Part shown: piece after piece, positions 27,624-36,283 of the stretch
Layout: the number at the start of each line of letters is the position of its first letter
Position numbering within the stretch: position 1 is the first letter of the stretch
Origin: CAZIOH01 sp964540815
GTDB taxonomy: Bacteria; Myxococcota_A; Polyangia; Fen-1088
Length of the DNA: 64,000 nt
NCBI GenBank assembly: GCA_964540815.1
Contig: CAZIOH010000001.1
Span: 62,001-126,000, forward strand
Direction: 5' to 3'
Notes under the pieces: generated by a model
What the model was told of the DNA's origin: nothing
The model's database searches: none
The model's input: the letters and a program-made list of their open reading frames with translations, nothing else
Made by a program: the position numbers and the translations under genes

Positions 27624-30473
27624 TCAGCGGCAAGCAAGGGTCGCCTCTCCCGAATCGCTGGTGTCGAGGCTGAACCGGACCCCGCTCGACGAGGCGCGCG
27701 GAGCCCGAACGGGATCGGCACCAACCGGATCGGCCTCGGCCGGACCCCGGAACGGACGTGCCACGCTGGTCCGCCGGCCCTCGAACGACCGGCGCGTGGT
27801 CCGAAGGACGCACCGCCTGGCATTTCCCACCGTGAAGCGCAGGGGCTCGTGTCCGGCGAGGTGGACGTGAAGCTCGTCACCCGCGGCCCTCCAGGCCAGC
27901 ACCCGTCCGTTGGCTTCCACGAGGTAGGGGCTCGTCGGGGGATGGCCCGCGAGGAAGAGGACGGGGCTCTCCGCGTCGCGCGCCAGGTGCACGTAGCGCC
28001 CGCCTGGCTGGCCCTCGTCGCGGAAGCCGGCGACCCCGACCGAGGTCTCGAGGGCCGGCCAGCCCGCCCCTGGCCCGAGTCGCAGCGTGCGCAGCTCCTC
28101 CGCATCACCGAGCTCCCAGGCGCCGTCGTCGACCCGCCTCCCGAGCGTCAGCTGCTCGAAGGCGCGCACCTTGGCGGCGTACTCGCTGAGGTAAAGGCGG
28201 GTGGTCTCCTGCCGCTCGGCCCAGGCGTAGACCTTCTTCAGGGCCACCAGCGACGCCGTCTTGGTCCCCGAGAAGAAGTGGTAGTACAGCGCGATCGGGC
28301 CGAACCGGCGCGGCGTGCCGGTCAGCGTGAAGGCCTCGATCGCGTGCTCGAACCCGTAGTAAGGCCCGTGCCAGCCGTTGGTGAAGACGTTCTCGTTCTG
28401 GATCGGGGCGAACACCTGGAAGGACTCGCCCTTGGGCTCGCCGAGCGGCGACGCGCGGGTCAGCGATGGATGATCCGCCGTCCGGGTCGCGCCCCCACCG
28501 TTGACGTTCTCCACCCCGAGGCGCGAGGTCAAGGCCACGACCTCGCCGCTCGGCGAGGAGTCGCCCGACCACAGCAGCACCCGGACGGCCTTGCCTCGGG
28601 GCAGGAGCTGGTCGTTGATGTACGCGATCGATCCAGCGATCTCCCGGGCGGCCGAGAAGGTGTAACCGGGAATCGGGAGCGTGGGCGGCGGCGTGGTGCG
28701 GCGCCCGGCCTCGGCGTCGGACCAGGTGAACGGGTGGCTGAAGGTGTGGCTGGCGGCCTCGACGTTGGGGAGCTGGAAGATCTCGCGCGCGATGGCCTCG
28801 GTCCGGGTCGAGTCGGCCGGGTAGAGGCCCGCGCGGCTCAGCTCCCCTTCGATGATCGAGACCGTGTGGGGCCACGGATACCGCCGCAGGATCTCCTCGA
28901 GGATCACCTGGCCGGCATACGGTTGTCGCAGCCGCTCGCTGCGGCTGACGAATCCGTCGCCGTCGATGTGGACGGTCGAGATGCGCCGTCCGGATTCGGT
29001 GCTGACGTCCGGGGCGGGCAGCGCCTCGAGCGCCAGCGACTCGGCGAAGAACCGGAACGGATCGAGGATCCATCGGCGCCCGTCCTCGAGATCCTCCGTC
29101 ACGACGTAGGGGGAGAAGGCCGCACCACCCCAGGGGCCCATCACCACGCCGTCCCAGCCGTGCCGGCCGGCGTCCGTCAGGTGGAGCGCGCTGCGGCTCC
29201 CCGAGGGCAGGCCCACGAACGGAGGAAGATCGTGGAGGTTCGGCCGGGGGGCGCTCTCGAAGCCAACCAGGGGAGACGTCGAGGCGATGGTGAGCGGAGG
29301 CACCACCGTCGGTGATGCCTCCTCGAGGCCGAGGAAGGACAGGGAAGCCGGGTCGGGGGTGAACCCCAGCCCGCCGAGGAAGGCCACCCGAAGGCCGGCC
29401 CGCAGGTGACCGAGCACCCAGCGCGCGTAGATGCCGCCCCAGGCACCGGGGGACAGGACCACCATCCCTGCGTAGCGATCGAGCAGCGGGCCCGAGGGCA
29501 GCCCCAGGCGGACGTCGGCGTAGTCGACCGCATATCCCAGCCACTCGAGCACCGGAGCGGCGAGCGCCGCGTCGGGTGGCGGTGCCAGGTTCTCCGCTCC
29601 AGGGGCGCTGCGGAACACCACCAGGACCCTGCGGCGGACGATCTCCACCCGCCCGATCCCGACGACATCCATGAGGGGCACCGTGATGTAGGGATCGAAC
29701 CCTTCGGCCAGGATCCGACGGGCGAGCGCGCGGCACAGCACCCGGTCCGCGAGGGGCGCGTAATCGATGACCGCGATGGGGAGATTCCAGCGCGCCCGCA
29801 CCCCCCGGAGGGTCTGCAAGAGCTCGGTGGTGATCGCGTCCGGGACGGCCTCGAAGGTGGATCCCTGCGGTTCCCCGGTATGGAACAGCGACTCGACCAC
29901 GATGCCGTCGGGGGGCCGAGCGAGGAGCGGCAGGATGGTGAATCCTCGGTTGAGAACCAGCTTGAGCTCGGGGAAGCGCGATCGGATCGCGTCGACCAGC
30001 GCGGCGATCCCCCGCTCGTGGCGCGTGCGCTCGGGTCCCGCGGCGGTGACTTGCTCGAAGCTGTCGAGCGCATCCAGGAAGAGCCCGCGAACTCCCCGGG
30101 CCCGGAGGGGCGGAATCACCTTGGTGAGCAGCAGTTCCCGCCACGCGGGGCTGCCGGTGTCCACGATCGCCGAGCCCCAGGTGCGGTTGTGTCCGAGCAC
30201 CAGGTGCTCGGGCACCTCCCTTCGCCACGGCCGACCCGGGCCAATCTCTCCGACGCTGAGGTAGGCGAAGAGCTCGGCCCGGCCGGGCTTCGGCCACTCC
30301 TTCAAGTTGTCGACATCCACCACCAAGCGCTCGAAGTTCCGGGTGAGCTCACGGGGCACCACGGCTCCGTAGAAGAAGGCCGTCGAGACGTGCGGCACGC
30401 TGGCCGCGCGCGCCGGCCCCGTCAGCGCGGTGAGGGTCGCGATCATCGACCACCTGGAGATTGCAAGGCGCAT
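27624..30473 (-). CDS. pelA: PelA, periplasmic Pel hydrolase/deacetylase
   Basis: The 949-residue protein equals Pseudomonas PelA in length (948). After a signal peptide (ARAAS), a GH166-type alpha-1,4-N-acetylgalactosaminidase domain shows LFLDALD (Asp134) and VVESLF (Glu194), the expected catalytic pair. A Rossmann-like and beta region follows. The deacetylase domain shows VHIDGDG (Asp504/Asp506) and SHTFSHP (His576/His580), the metal-binding set corresponding to D528/D530 and H600/H604 of the Pseudomonas enzyme with a constant offset. It removes acetyl groups from Pel in the periplasm and can cut the chain. Start: ATG at 30473, with a poor ribosome site; earlier GTG starts are possible. 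Confidence 0.95.
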   Translation of the reverse strand: MRLAISRWSMIATLTALTGPARAASVPHVSTAFFYGAVVPRELTRNFERLVVDVDNLKEWPKPGRAELFAYLSVGEIGPGRPWRREVPEHLVLGHNRTWGSAIVDTGSPAWRELLLTKVIPPLRARGVRGLFLDALDSFEQVTAAGPERTRHERGIAALVDAIRSRFPELKLVLNRGFTILPLLARPPDGIVVESLFHTGEPQGSTFEAVPDAITTELLQTLRGVRARWNLPIAVIDYAPLADRVLCRALARRILAEGFDPYITVPLMDVVGIGRVEIVRRRVLVVFRSAPGAENLAPPPDAALAAPVLEWLGYAVDYADVRLGLPSGPLLDRYAGMVVLSPGAWGGIYARWVLGHLRAGLRVAFLGGLGFTPDPASLSFLGLEEASPTVVPPLTIASTSPLVGFESAPRPNLHDLPPFVGLPSGSRSALHLTDAGRHGWDGVVMGPWGGAAFSPYVVTEDLEDGRRWILDPFRFFAESLALEALPAPDVSTESGRRISTVHIDGDGFVSRSERLRQPYAGQVILEEILRRYPWPHTVSIIEGELSRAGLYPADSTRTEAIAREIFQLPNVEAASHTFSHPFTWSDAEAGRRTTPPPTLPIPGYTFSAAREIAGSIAYINDQLLPRGKAVRVLLWSGDSSPSGEVVALTSRLGVENVNGGGATRTADHPSLTRASPLGEPKGESFQVFAPIQNENVFTNGWHGPYYGFEHAIEAFTLTGTPRRFGPIALYYHFFSGTKTASLVALKKVYAWAERQETTRLYLSEYAAKVRAFEQLTLGRRVDDGAWELGDAEELRTLRLGPGAGWPALETSVGVAGFRDEGQPGGRYVHLARDAESPVLFLAGHPPTSPYLVEANGRVLAWRAAGDELHVHLAGHEPLRFTVGNARRCVLRTTRRSFEGRRTSVARPFRGPAEADPVGADPVRAPRASSSGVRFSLDTSDSGEATLACR

Positions 30474-30531
30474 GCGTGCACCGTCTGCGGCTGAAAGCCC
30501 GAACTCCTCTTCGACCCGAGGCTGCGAGAGC

Positions 30532-30834
30532 TCAGAAGCGCACGACACGTCCCAGGAATGAGCGCGCCATCTCGGCCAGGTCCGACCCGAGATGCGTGGG
30601 CACCTGACGCGAGAGGGCCGTCCAGGCGAGCTCGGGGCGCGCGCTTCGATCGAGGAGCGCCACGGCTTCCCCGGAGACGGCCTCGGGACCTCGAAGCCAC
30701 GCGACCCACCCGATACCGAGGAGGAGCGCAGCGATCATCGAACAGAAGGAGAGCAAGCGGCGCGATGCGGTGGATCGCGGCTTGGCCGCGGGGTGGGAGG
30801 ACTCTGCGGGAGGTGACGATTCTGATCGATGCAT
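30532..30834 (-). CDS. Small single-pass membrane protein heading the pel operon
   Basis: A 100-residue protein with a Ser/Pro/Lys-rich N terminus, one hydrophobic helix (about residues 27-47, SFCSMIAALLLGIGWVAWL) and an Ala/Leu/Arg-rich amphipathic tail. It ends 58 bases before pelA on the same strand and should be on the same transcript. I recognise no family. The start ATG has AGGTG about a dozen bases upstream. A palindrome lies 34 bases before the start. It could be an accessory of the Pel complex; no standard pel gene is missing, so it is an addition rather than a replacement. Confidence 0.65.
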   Translation of the reverse strand: MHRSESSPPAESSHPAAKPRSTASRRLLSFCSMIAALLLGIGWVAWLRGPEAVSGEAVALLDRSARPELAWTALSRQVPTHLGSDLAEMARSFLGRVVRF

Positions 30835-30867
30835 GGAAAGACACCTGGCGGAGGAGGGTGAACCTTG

Positions 30868-30883
30868 GGTGACACCTGTCACC
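30868..30883. promoter_or_regulatory. Palindromic operator candidate upstream of the pel operon
   Basis: A perfect inverted repeat, GGTGACA-CC-TGTCACC, lies 34 bases upstream of the first gene of the pel operon, in the 137-base gap after the glycosidase gene. Its length and symmetry fit the site of a dimeric helix-turn-helix regulator. It does not resemble the FleQ box of Pseudomonas pel. Function inferred from position only. Confidence 0.45.
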
Positions 30884-30971
30884 GGGGGACGGTCCTTGGT
30901 CTCGTCAGGAGTTGAGTGCCGTGTACCAACCCTTGGTCGTCACGAAATGATCTAACGACAGGAGCGCCGGA

Positions 30972-33128
30972 TCAGGGGATGGTGGTGACGAGCGACACCG
31001 TGTTGTCGTCCTCGTTCCCCGCCGAGTCGAAGGCCCGGATGACCACGTGGTACGTCCTCTGCCGCGTCAAGCCTGTGACCGTCGCCTCGAACGGCAAGGT
31101 GCTCGCCCCGAACGACGACGCGTACCCTGCCGGCACGCGCGGGGTCAGCACCACGCGCGTGGCCTGGCCGAGACGTGGATCACCCGCGAAGTCGAGCGGC
31201 TGCTCGGAGGTGTAGAGCGCATATCCAACCCGGTTGAAGTCGAGCGCCACATCCCACCCGACGGTGAGCTGGCCGGGCCCAGCCACCAGGCTCTGGATCC
31301 CGACCCTGGCGGCGGGCATGGTCGGCAACCCCGTGGCGGAATCGATGTTGGTGTTCCACACGCTCGACCACCTCGGCGGGGTGGTGTCCGGCGTGGCCGC
31401 GCTCGCTGCGTGATCGCGCACGAAGGCGTTCACCAGATCGACGCCGGCGTTGGTGAGGTAGTGTCGAAAGCCCGCCACCTGTTCGGTCACGCGGATGTCC
31501 TCGAGCAGGGAGTCGAGCCCGGCCGTGCCCTGACCGAGCAGGGTCCCGCTGGCGGCGGCGATCCCGGTCCCCTCGACGTATCCGAGCGAGAGGATACGGA
31601 ACCCGTCCGGACGCTGGGCCTCCGCGACCAGCTTGGGCATGAGGTTGAACTGATTGTCGGCGAAGAAGTACGGGTCGATCCCGTCGGTGATGCTCGAGCT
31701 CAACCGGTAGCTCTCGAAGAGAAAGAAGTCGATCGCTCCCCGGGTCGTGAAGGCGTACTCGGGCAGATCGGGATCGAGGAAGAACCCCCCGCGGTTCTGC
31801 AAGATCAGGCGATCGGGATAGACCGAGTGGACATGCGCGACGAGCTGCGAGAGGCCGGGGCCGGTCCACTCGAACTGGGTGAAGTCGGCGTCGGTCGGGT
31901 GGGTCCAGGAATTCGGCTCGGCGGTGTCGATGGTGTCGAGGAAGAGCCCATCGCAGCCGAGGCCACGGCCGGTCGTGGTGGTCAGGACCTCCTGAAACCC
32001 AGCCACGCCGTCCGCGCCATCGAGGGTCATTCGATCGACCACGTCGAACCACGCGGGATCGCCGCCGTTGACGAAGTAGCCGCCGAAGCTGGCGTTGCGA
32101 TCGGGGAGGCCGTCCGCCTTGCCTCTGCCCAGCGAGTCGTCGTCGAGGTAGTACGAGGCCCACCCCGTCCCTCCGGGCGAGGGATTGCCGAGGGGGACGA
32201 TCCCCGCGAGCGCTCCGCCCGCGGGCGTGGGTCCGCGCGGGTCGACCCGCGGGCCCGAGCCGTCCCCGCGAAAGCGCGGGTCGGCGCGGGCCTCGGCGTC
32301 GGTGAGGGAGACGGTGCGATTGTCCTCGCCGACCGACACGTAGCCGAGGACGATGATGTCGTCGGCGGGATCACTCGGGTCGAGCCCCCGCTGGAGCTCC
32401 TCGACCAGCGCGCGCGTGACGTTGGTGCTGCCGGGCTGAAGGACCACGAGATCGTGGCGCTTGGCCACGGTCAACGCGGTCGCGTCCCAGGCGCCGTAGG
32501 CGAACATGGGGAAGTCGACGTGACGGGCGGCGGCCCGAAGGTTGGCGATGCGGAGCGCGAGCGCGTAGGGGGCGCCCTCGCCAAAACGGTCCGTGGCCGT
32601 GATGCGAAGCTCGACGCCGACCTCGGCGTGAAAGGACACGTCCTTCAAGGAGTGCCAGGTGAGGAGCACGGTGGCGTGTCCGGAGGAACCTCCGTCCGCG
32701 ACCGGGGGCGCGGTCGAGACATGCCCGGGCTGGAAGTGACCGCCGCCGTCGGTGGACAGCTCGAGCCCGAGCACGAGCGTGGCGAGATCCGCCTGGGCCA
32801 GGTGGACCCCGAGGAGGACGTCGTCCTCGGGCGCGGAGGGGGCGTCCACCTGCAGGATCGCCAGGCTGGCGCCGGAGCTCGAAGGTGACATCCCTGCGGC
32901 AGCCGCTCGTCCCCCCGTCGAGGCGGTCGAGGAGCCCGTGGCGGCACCGGATTCGCCCCCCGATTGCCCTGACGGGGGTGCTCCGGACGCGCCTCCCGCG
33001 TGGTCGACCGAAGAGGCGCCTCCCGTCACCAGGCCCCGACATCCCGACCAGCATGCGAGCCCGAACAGGATGCAGCGGAGCTGAGCGCGGCCCCTGGGCG
33101 ACCAGGAGTCGGGGCGGTGAATCCTCAT
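30972..33128 (-). CDS. Lipoprotein glycosidase related to PelA hydrolase/GH114
   Basis: A 718-residue protein with a signal peptide and probable lipobox (WSGC), a short Gly/Ser/Ala linker, a beta-rich domain to about residue 200, and then an endo-alpha-1,4-polygalactosaminidase-like barrel: VDFPMFAYGAWDATALTVAKRHDLVVL, ILGYVSVGE, CDGLFLDTIDTAEP (Asp) and FFLFESYRLSS (Glu) are the family landmarks. The C-terminal 100 residues look like a fibronectin-III domain (LTVGWDVALDFNRVGYALY). Lying on the same strand directly upstream of the pel operon, it may cut galactosamine-rich polymer outside the cell, for release of biofilm or turnover. Substrate is inferred from context. Confidence 0.85.
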   Translation of the reverse strand: MRIHRPDSWSPRGRAQLRCILFGLACWSGCRGLVTGGASSVDHAGGASGAPPSGQSGGESGAATGSSTASTGGRAAAAGMSPSSSGASLAILQVDAPSAPEDDVLLGVHLAQADLATLVLGLELSTDGGGHFQPGHVSTAPPVADGGSSGHATVLLTWHSLKDVSFHAEVGVELRITATDRFGEGAPYALALRIANLRAAARHVDFPMFAYGAWDATALTVAKRHDLVVLQPGSTNVTRALVEELQRGLDPSDPADDIIVLGYVSVGEDNRTVSLTDAEARADPRFRGDGSGPRVDPRGPTPAGGALAGIVPLGNPSPGGTGWASYYLDDDSLGRGKADGLPDRNASFGGYFVNGGDPAWFDVVDRMTLDGADGVAGFQEVLTTTTGRGLGCDGLFLDTIDTAEPNSWTHPTDADFTQFEWTGPGLSQLVAHVHSVYPDRLILQNRGGFFLDPDLPEYAFTTRGAIDFFLFESYRLSSSITDGIDPYFFADNQFNLMPKLVAEAQRPDGFRILSLGYVEGTGIAAASGTLLGQGTAGLDSLLEDIRVTEQVAGFRHYLTNAGVDLVNAFVRDHAASAATPDTTPPRWSSVWNTNIDSATGLPTMPAARVGIQSLVAGPGQLTVGWDVALDFNRVGYALYTSEQPLDFAGDPRLGQATRVVLTPRVPAGYASSFGASTLPFEATVTGLTRQRTYHVVIRAFDSAGNEDDNTVSLVTTIP

Positions 33129-33219
33129 GAAGGGGGCCTCTTCGACGAACGATGGTTGGGGGGCGAACGACCGTACGCGTGGGTGGTTCGTTCCACCGCA
33201 CCTGGCTTTTCGTCAAGCG

Positions 33220-33263
33220 AAGATCCCAGCAAGACCTGGAGCCAAGATCCCAGGAAGACCTGG
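33220..33263. repeat. Two direct 20-bp repeats upstream of the glycosidase gene
   Basis: AAGATCCCAG[C/G]AAGACCTGG occurs at 33220-33239 and again at 33244-33263, identical but for one base, with a 24-bp spacing. They lie in the 236-base gap between the divergent glycosidase (start 33128) and the small plus-strand gene (33365). Their place suggests tandem regulator sites; this is untested. Confidence 0.6.
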
Positions 33264-33364
33264 GCACAGCTCGATCCGAGGTCCTCGGTGATCGGGCCCA
33301 CGAACCGGCGCTCTGGCTCCACGACTCCCGGCGCGGCTCGGAGCGCACGCGGTACACTGACGAG

Positions 33365-33871
33365 ATGGACCAGGCACGCTCGCTCGTCACGGCCGCGCTC
33401 CTCGTGGGGTTGACCGTCGGCTCGGCGCGCGCCGAGGTCGCGCCGCCCCCCGCCGCGTCACCGATTCCCTCGCGCCCCTCCGAGCCGCCGCCTTCACCCG
33501 CCGAGCAGCGCTACGCACGCGAGCGGAAGAGCCCCGGGCTGGCCTTGACCCTCGAGGCCCTGTCTCCCGTCGCCGGGGCGGGGAGCCTCTACGCCGGCAC
33601 CGAGGGAGACAGGGCGGCCTTCCTGGCGGTGCTGAGCGCGCTCGCGGCGGGAGCGGCCGTGGGCGGTGTCTTCTGGCTGGTCCACCTCGACGGCGAGCGC
33701 GCGAGCGGCTTCTCGCGGGCGGCGCTCGATCTCGAGCAGGGGGGCGCGATCTCGCTGCTGGTCACGGCGGGCCTGGTCTACCTGCTGGCGCGGGCCTCCG
33801 GCCTGTCACTGGCCTCCGACGCGATCGATTCCTTCAATCGGGATCTCCAGCGACGCCTGGCGGTGCCCTGA
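33365..33871 (+). CDS. Secreted or membrane protein of unknown function, DUF5683-like layout
   Basis: A 168-residue protein with a cleavable signal peptide (SARA-EVA), a Pro-rich segment, and then two to three hydrophobic stretches (about residues 60-75, 80-100, 118-140) in a pattern of SPGLALTLEALSPVAGAGSLYAG...GDRAAFL. This resembles small bacterial proteins whose membrane segments follow a conserved SP-G-A-L-G-Y-like start (DUF5683 and relatives), but I cannot assign it firmly. It stands alone, divergent from the glycosidase and convergent with the aminotransferase-like gene. Confidence 0.65.
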   Translation: MDQARSLVTAALLVGLTVGSARAEVAPPPAASPIPSRPSEPPPSPAEQRYARERKSPGLALTLEALSPVAGAGSLYAGTEGDRAAFLAVLSALAAGAAVGGVFWLVHLDGERASGFSRAALDLEQGGAISLLVTAGLVYLLARASGLSLASDAIDSFNRDLQRRLAVP

Positions 33872-33912
33872 CCCGACGTATCGCGATCCGGCGCCGCCCG
33901 TGAGGTTCTTGA

Positions 33913-35988
33913 TCACTCCGCCCGCGCCTCGTCGAGGTCATCGTCCCCGTGGGTCCCACGATGTCTCTGGCGGGCGAGCCGGCGCTTGGCCTTGTGCCTG
34001 GACTTGCGGCGCGCGGCCGCGCTTTCTGCGGTTCGGGCCGAGGTCGCGCCGTCGTTCCCGCCAGCGGGACCGGTGTCACCCGTCCCGGCCAGGGTCCCGC
34101 CGAGGGGCGGGAGCTCGGGGAGATTGGCCAGGTCGGTGGGATCCGTCGGCGCGTTCGGTGCGTTCGGCGCGGCGGGACCGCCGGGCGATCCGGGCAGCGG
34201 GGTCGTGATGGGGATCGTCGCCTCGGGCGATGGGCGTCGAATCTCGAGGGTGCTCCGGCTGGCGTCGCCGCCCCGGCCGTGCAGGGCCCACCAGCCGGCC
34301 ACGCCCGCGCCCAGCAGGGCCAGGGCGCCGAACAGCGCGGTCCGACGGAGCCAGGCCCTCGCCGGCGGCACCGTCATGGTCATGGTCATGGTCATCGGCG
34401 CGGGCGAGCCTGGCGATCCGTCGAAGATGGGCGAAGGTGGCGGCACGAACGACGCGAAGGACGCGAACGTCTCGACGGCGGCCAGTTCGCCATGGCCGGG
34501 GCCCGTCGCGGCCTCGGGTCGGGGCATCGCGTGCGCGTGCGCGTGCATGGGCGCCGAGGCCTCGATCTCCTCCGTGACATCGACCGAGATGATCCCCGCC
34601 TCGACCAGCGCCATGAACGGTTCTGACGTCGCGAGCGTCGGAGTCGGAGTCGGCTCCGGGATGGGGGTGAGATCCCACGCCGCCAGCGCCGCAGCCTCAC
34701 GCGATTGTGCCGCCAAGCTCGACGAGGACAGGGACAGCGGAGACGCCGCGGAGAACGCGGAACGCGACGGTGGGCTCGGCGTGCCGGTCGAAGCCGGGGG
34801 GGAGCGCCCGCCCTGCAGCCGGGCCGCGAGCCCCCCTTGTCCGCGGGCCGGCGGGCTGCCCGACGTCTGCCCCAGCTCGGAGGCCGATTGCACCCACCGC
34901 TCGACCAGGAAGTCCACTTCGGGGGCGGGGCGGGCGGCGATGCGCAGGGAGCGACTGTCGCTGCCTTCCTTGTCGCCACAAGCCCGCAGCAGACAGCCGT
35001 GCTCTCCGAGGAGGTGGTTGCGGAGCCGGACGGCATCGAATCCTTCGGGCAGGCGTGCGTAGACGAAGTTGGCCCGCGAGGGGAAGACGCCGAGCCCCGG
35101 GATGTTCCGCAGCTCTCGCTCGAGGTACACCCGGTCCTGCACCGCGCGCCGCCGCCCAGCCTCGTAGCCCTGGCGGGCGCCGGGCAGCTCCTCGATGAGC
35201 GCGAGGGCCAGCCCCGTCACGTTGCCGGTCGGGAGCGCGTCCCTGAGCCTCGACACGAGCGAGGGGTTGCCGACGGCGTACCCGAGGTGCAATCCGGGCA
35301 GACCGAGGCTCTGCCCGAGGCTCTTGATGACGAGGGCGTTTGGAAAGCGACTGACGTCGCACTCCACGGAGGGGACGCTGTCCTCGGCGGCGAAGTCGAT
35401 GAAGGACTCGTCGATCACCACGACATCGAGGTCGCGCAGGGCATCGAGGACGCTCAGGACGTCCGCGCGAGACATGAGCGCGCCGGTGGGGTTGTTGGGG
35501 TTGGTGAGGACCGCGGCCCGGGCCCCCTTCTCGAGGACGCCGCTCACCATGTCGCCGGGCGAGATCTGAAATTCGCGATCGGCGCGCCGGAGGAAGGTGT
35601 GCACCGTCTTCCCGGCGCGACGGGGCTCGTTGAGCCAGCGTCCCGCCGTGGGGATCGGCATGGCCAGGGATTCCCCCACGAGGAGTCGACAGATCCAGGT
35701 GATGAGCTCGGTCGCCCCGCTGCCGATGACCATGGTGGTGGCATCGAGCCCCACGAAATCGGCCAGACGGCCCGCGACCTGCCGGTTCGACCCCGGGTAG
35801 ACCTTGAGCGCGGATTCGAGGCGGGCCTGCAGGTTGCCGAGCACCTCCCCCGTCGGAAAATAGGAGTTCATCGGGACCGAGAAGTCGCGCAGGGTCCCGG
35901 GGGCCGCGTTCATGCTGGCCGCCAGCTCGAAGACCGACGGCGAGCGTCGGCTCTCTGCGAACAGGTCCAGGTTGACCGGATACCTCAC
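33913..35988 (-). CDS. Class I/II aminotransferase-like protein lacking the PLP lysine, fused to a membrane segment
   Basis: From the GTG at 35988 (GGAGAGGA five bases upstream) the product has 691 residues. Residues about 30-370 are a HisC/CobD-like fold-type-I aminotransferase: LTNPNNPTG (Asn163), VVIDESF (Asp193), LRIAAR near the end. Where the family has S-x-S-K-x-x-G-x-x-G-x-R-x-G-Y, this protein has SLGQSLGLPGLHLGY: the Schiff-base lysine is Gln226 and the phosphate-binding arginine is His234. It is therefore probably not an aminotransferase. A Pro/Ser/Glu-rich region follows (380-540), then a membrane helix (about 550-570) and a basic, low-complexity tail. Role unknown; a binding or scaffold function is possible. 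Confidence 0.8.
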   Translation of the reverse strand: MRYPVNLDLFAESRRSPSVFELAASMNAAPGTLRDFSVPMNSYFPTGEVLGNLQARLESALKVYPGSNRQVAGRLADFVGLDATTMVIGSGATELITWICRLLVGESLAMPIPTAGRWLNEPRRAGKTVHTFLRRADREFQISPGDMVSGVLEKGARAAVLTNPNNPTGALMSRADVLSVLDALRDLDVVVIDESFIDFAAEDSVPSVECDVSRFPNALVIKSLGQSLGLPGLHLGYAVGNPSLVSRLRDALPTGNVTGLALALIEELPGARQGYEAGRRRAVQDRVYLERELRNIPGLGVFPSRANFVYARLPEGFDAVRLRNHLLGEHGCLLRACGDKEGSDSRSLRIAARPAPEVDFLVERWVQSASELGQTSGSPPARGQGGLAARLQGGRSPPASTGTPSPPSRSAFSAASPLSLSSSSLAAQSREAAALAAWDLTPIPEPTPTPTLATSEPFMALVEAGIISVDVTEEIEASAPMHAHAHAMPRPEAATGPGHGELAAVETFASFASFVPPPSPIFDGSPGSPAPMTMTMTMTVPPARAWLRRTALFGALALLGAGVAGWWALHGRGGDASRSTLEIRRPSPEATIPITTPLPGSPGGPAAPNAPNAPTDPTDLANLPELPPLGGTLAGTGDTGPAGGNDGATSARTAESAAARRKSRHKAKRRLARQRHRGTHGDDDLDEARAE

Positions 35989-36283
35989 GTGGTCCTCTCC
36001 GAAAATGGTGAGTGGCGCGCCGGCGCCCCGCTGCCCCTGGCGACGCTCTGCCACCCCCGATTCAGCAGCCCATCGAAAAGAAAGGCGGCAATCGCGGTAC
36101 CCACTCGGATTCGAATACTCCCATGGCCTGAAATCAGAAGGAAGTGACAAGTGGAACAGCCCATCGATACCCCGGTCAAGAGCAAAGTACAGTGTCAGCC
36201 GCCCGCGTCGGCGGCTCGTCCCCCCGCCCCGTTTCCAGCAGAGTCGTCCCCCGTTTCCACCCGGTTTGCCCCCGCTCATCAGC

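Noticed and set aside
34375..34396. GGTCAT microsatellite in the aminotransferase-like gene, possible phase-variation switch.
   Set aside because: The unit is six bases, so changes keep the frame (Thr-Met repeats) and would not switch expression.
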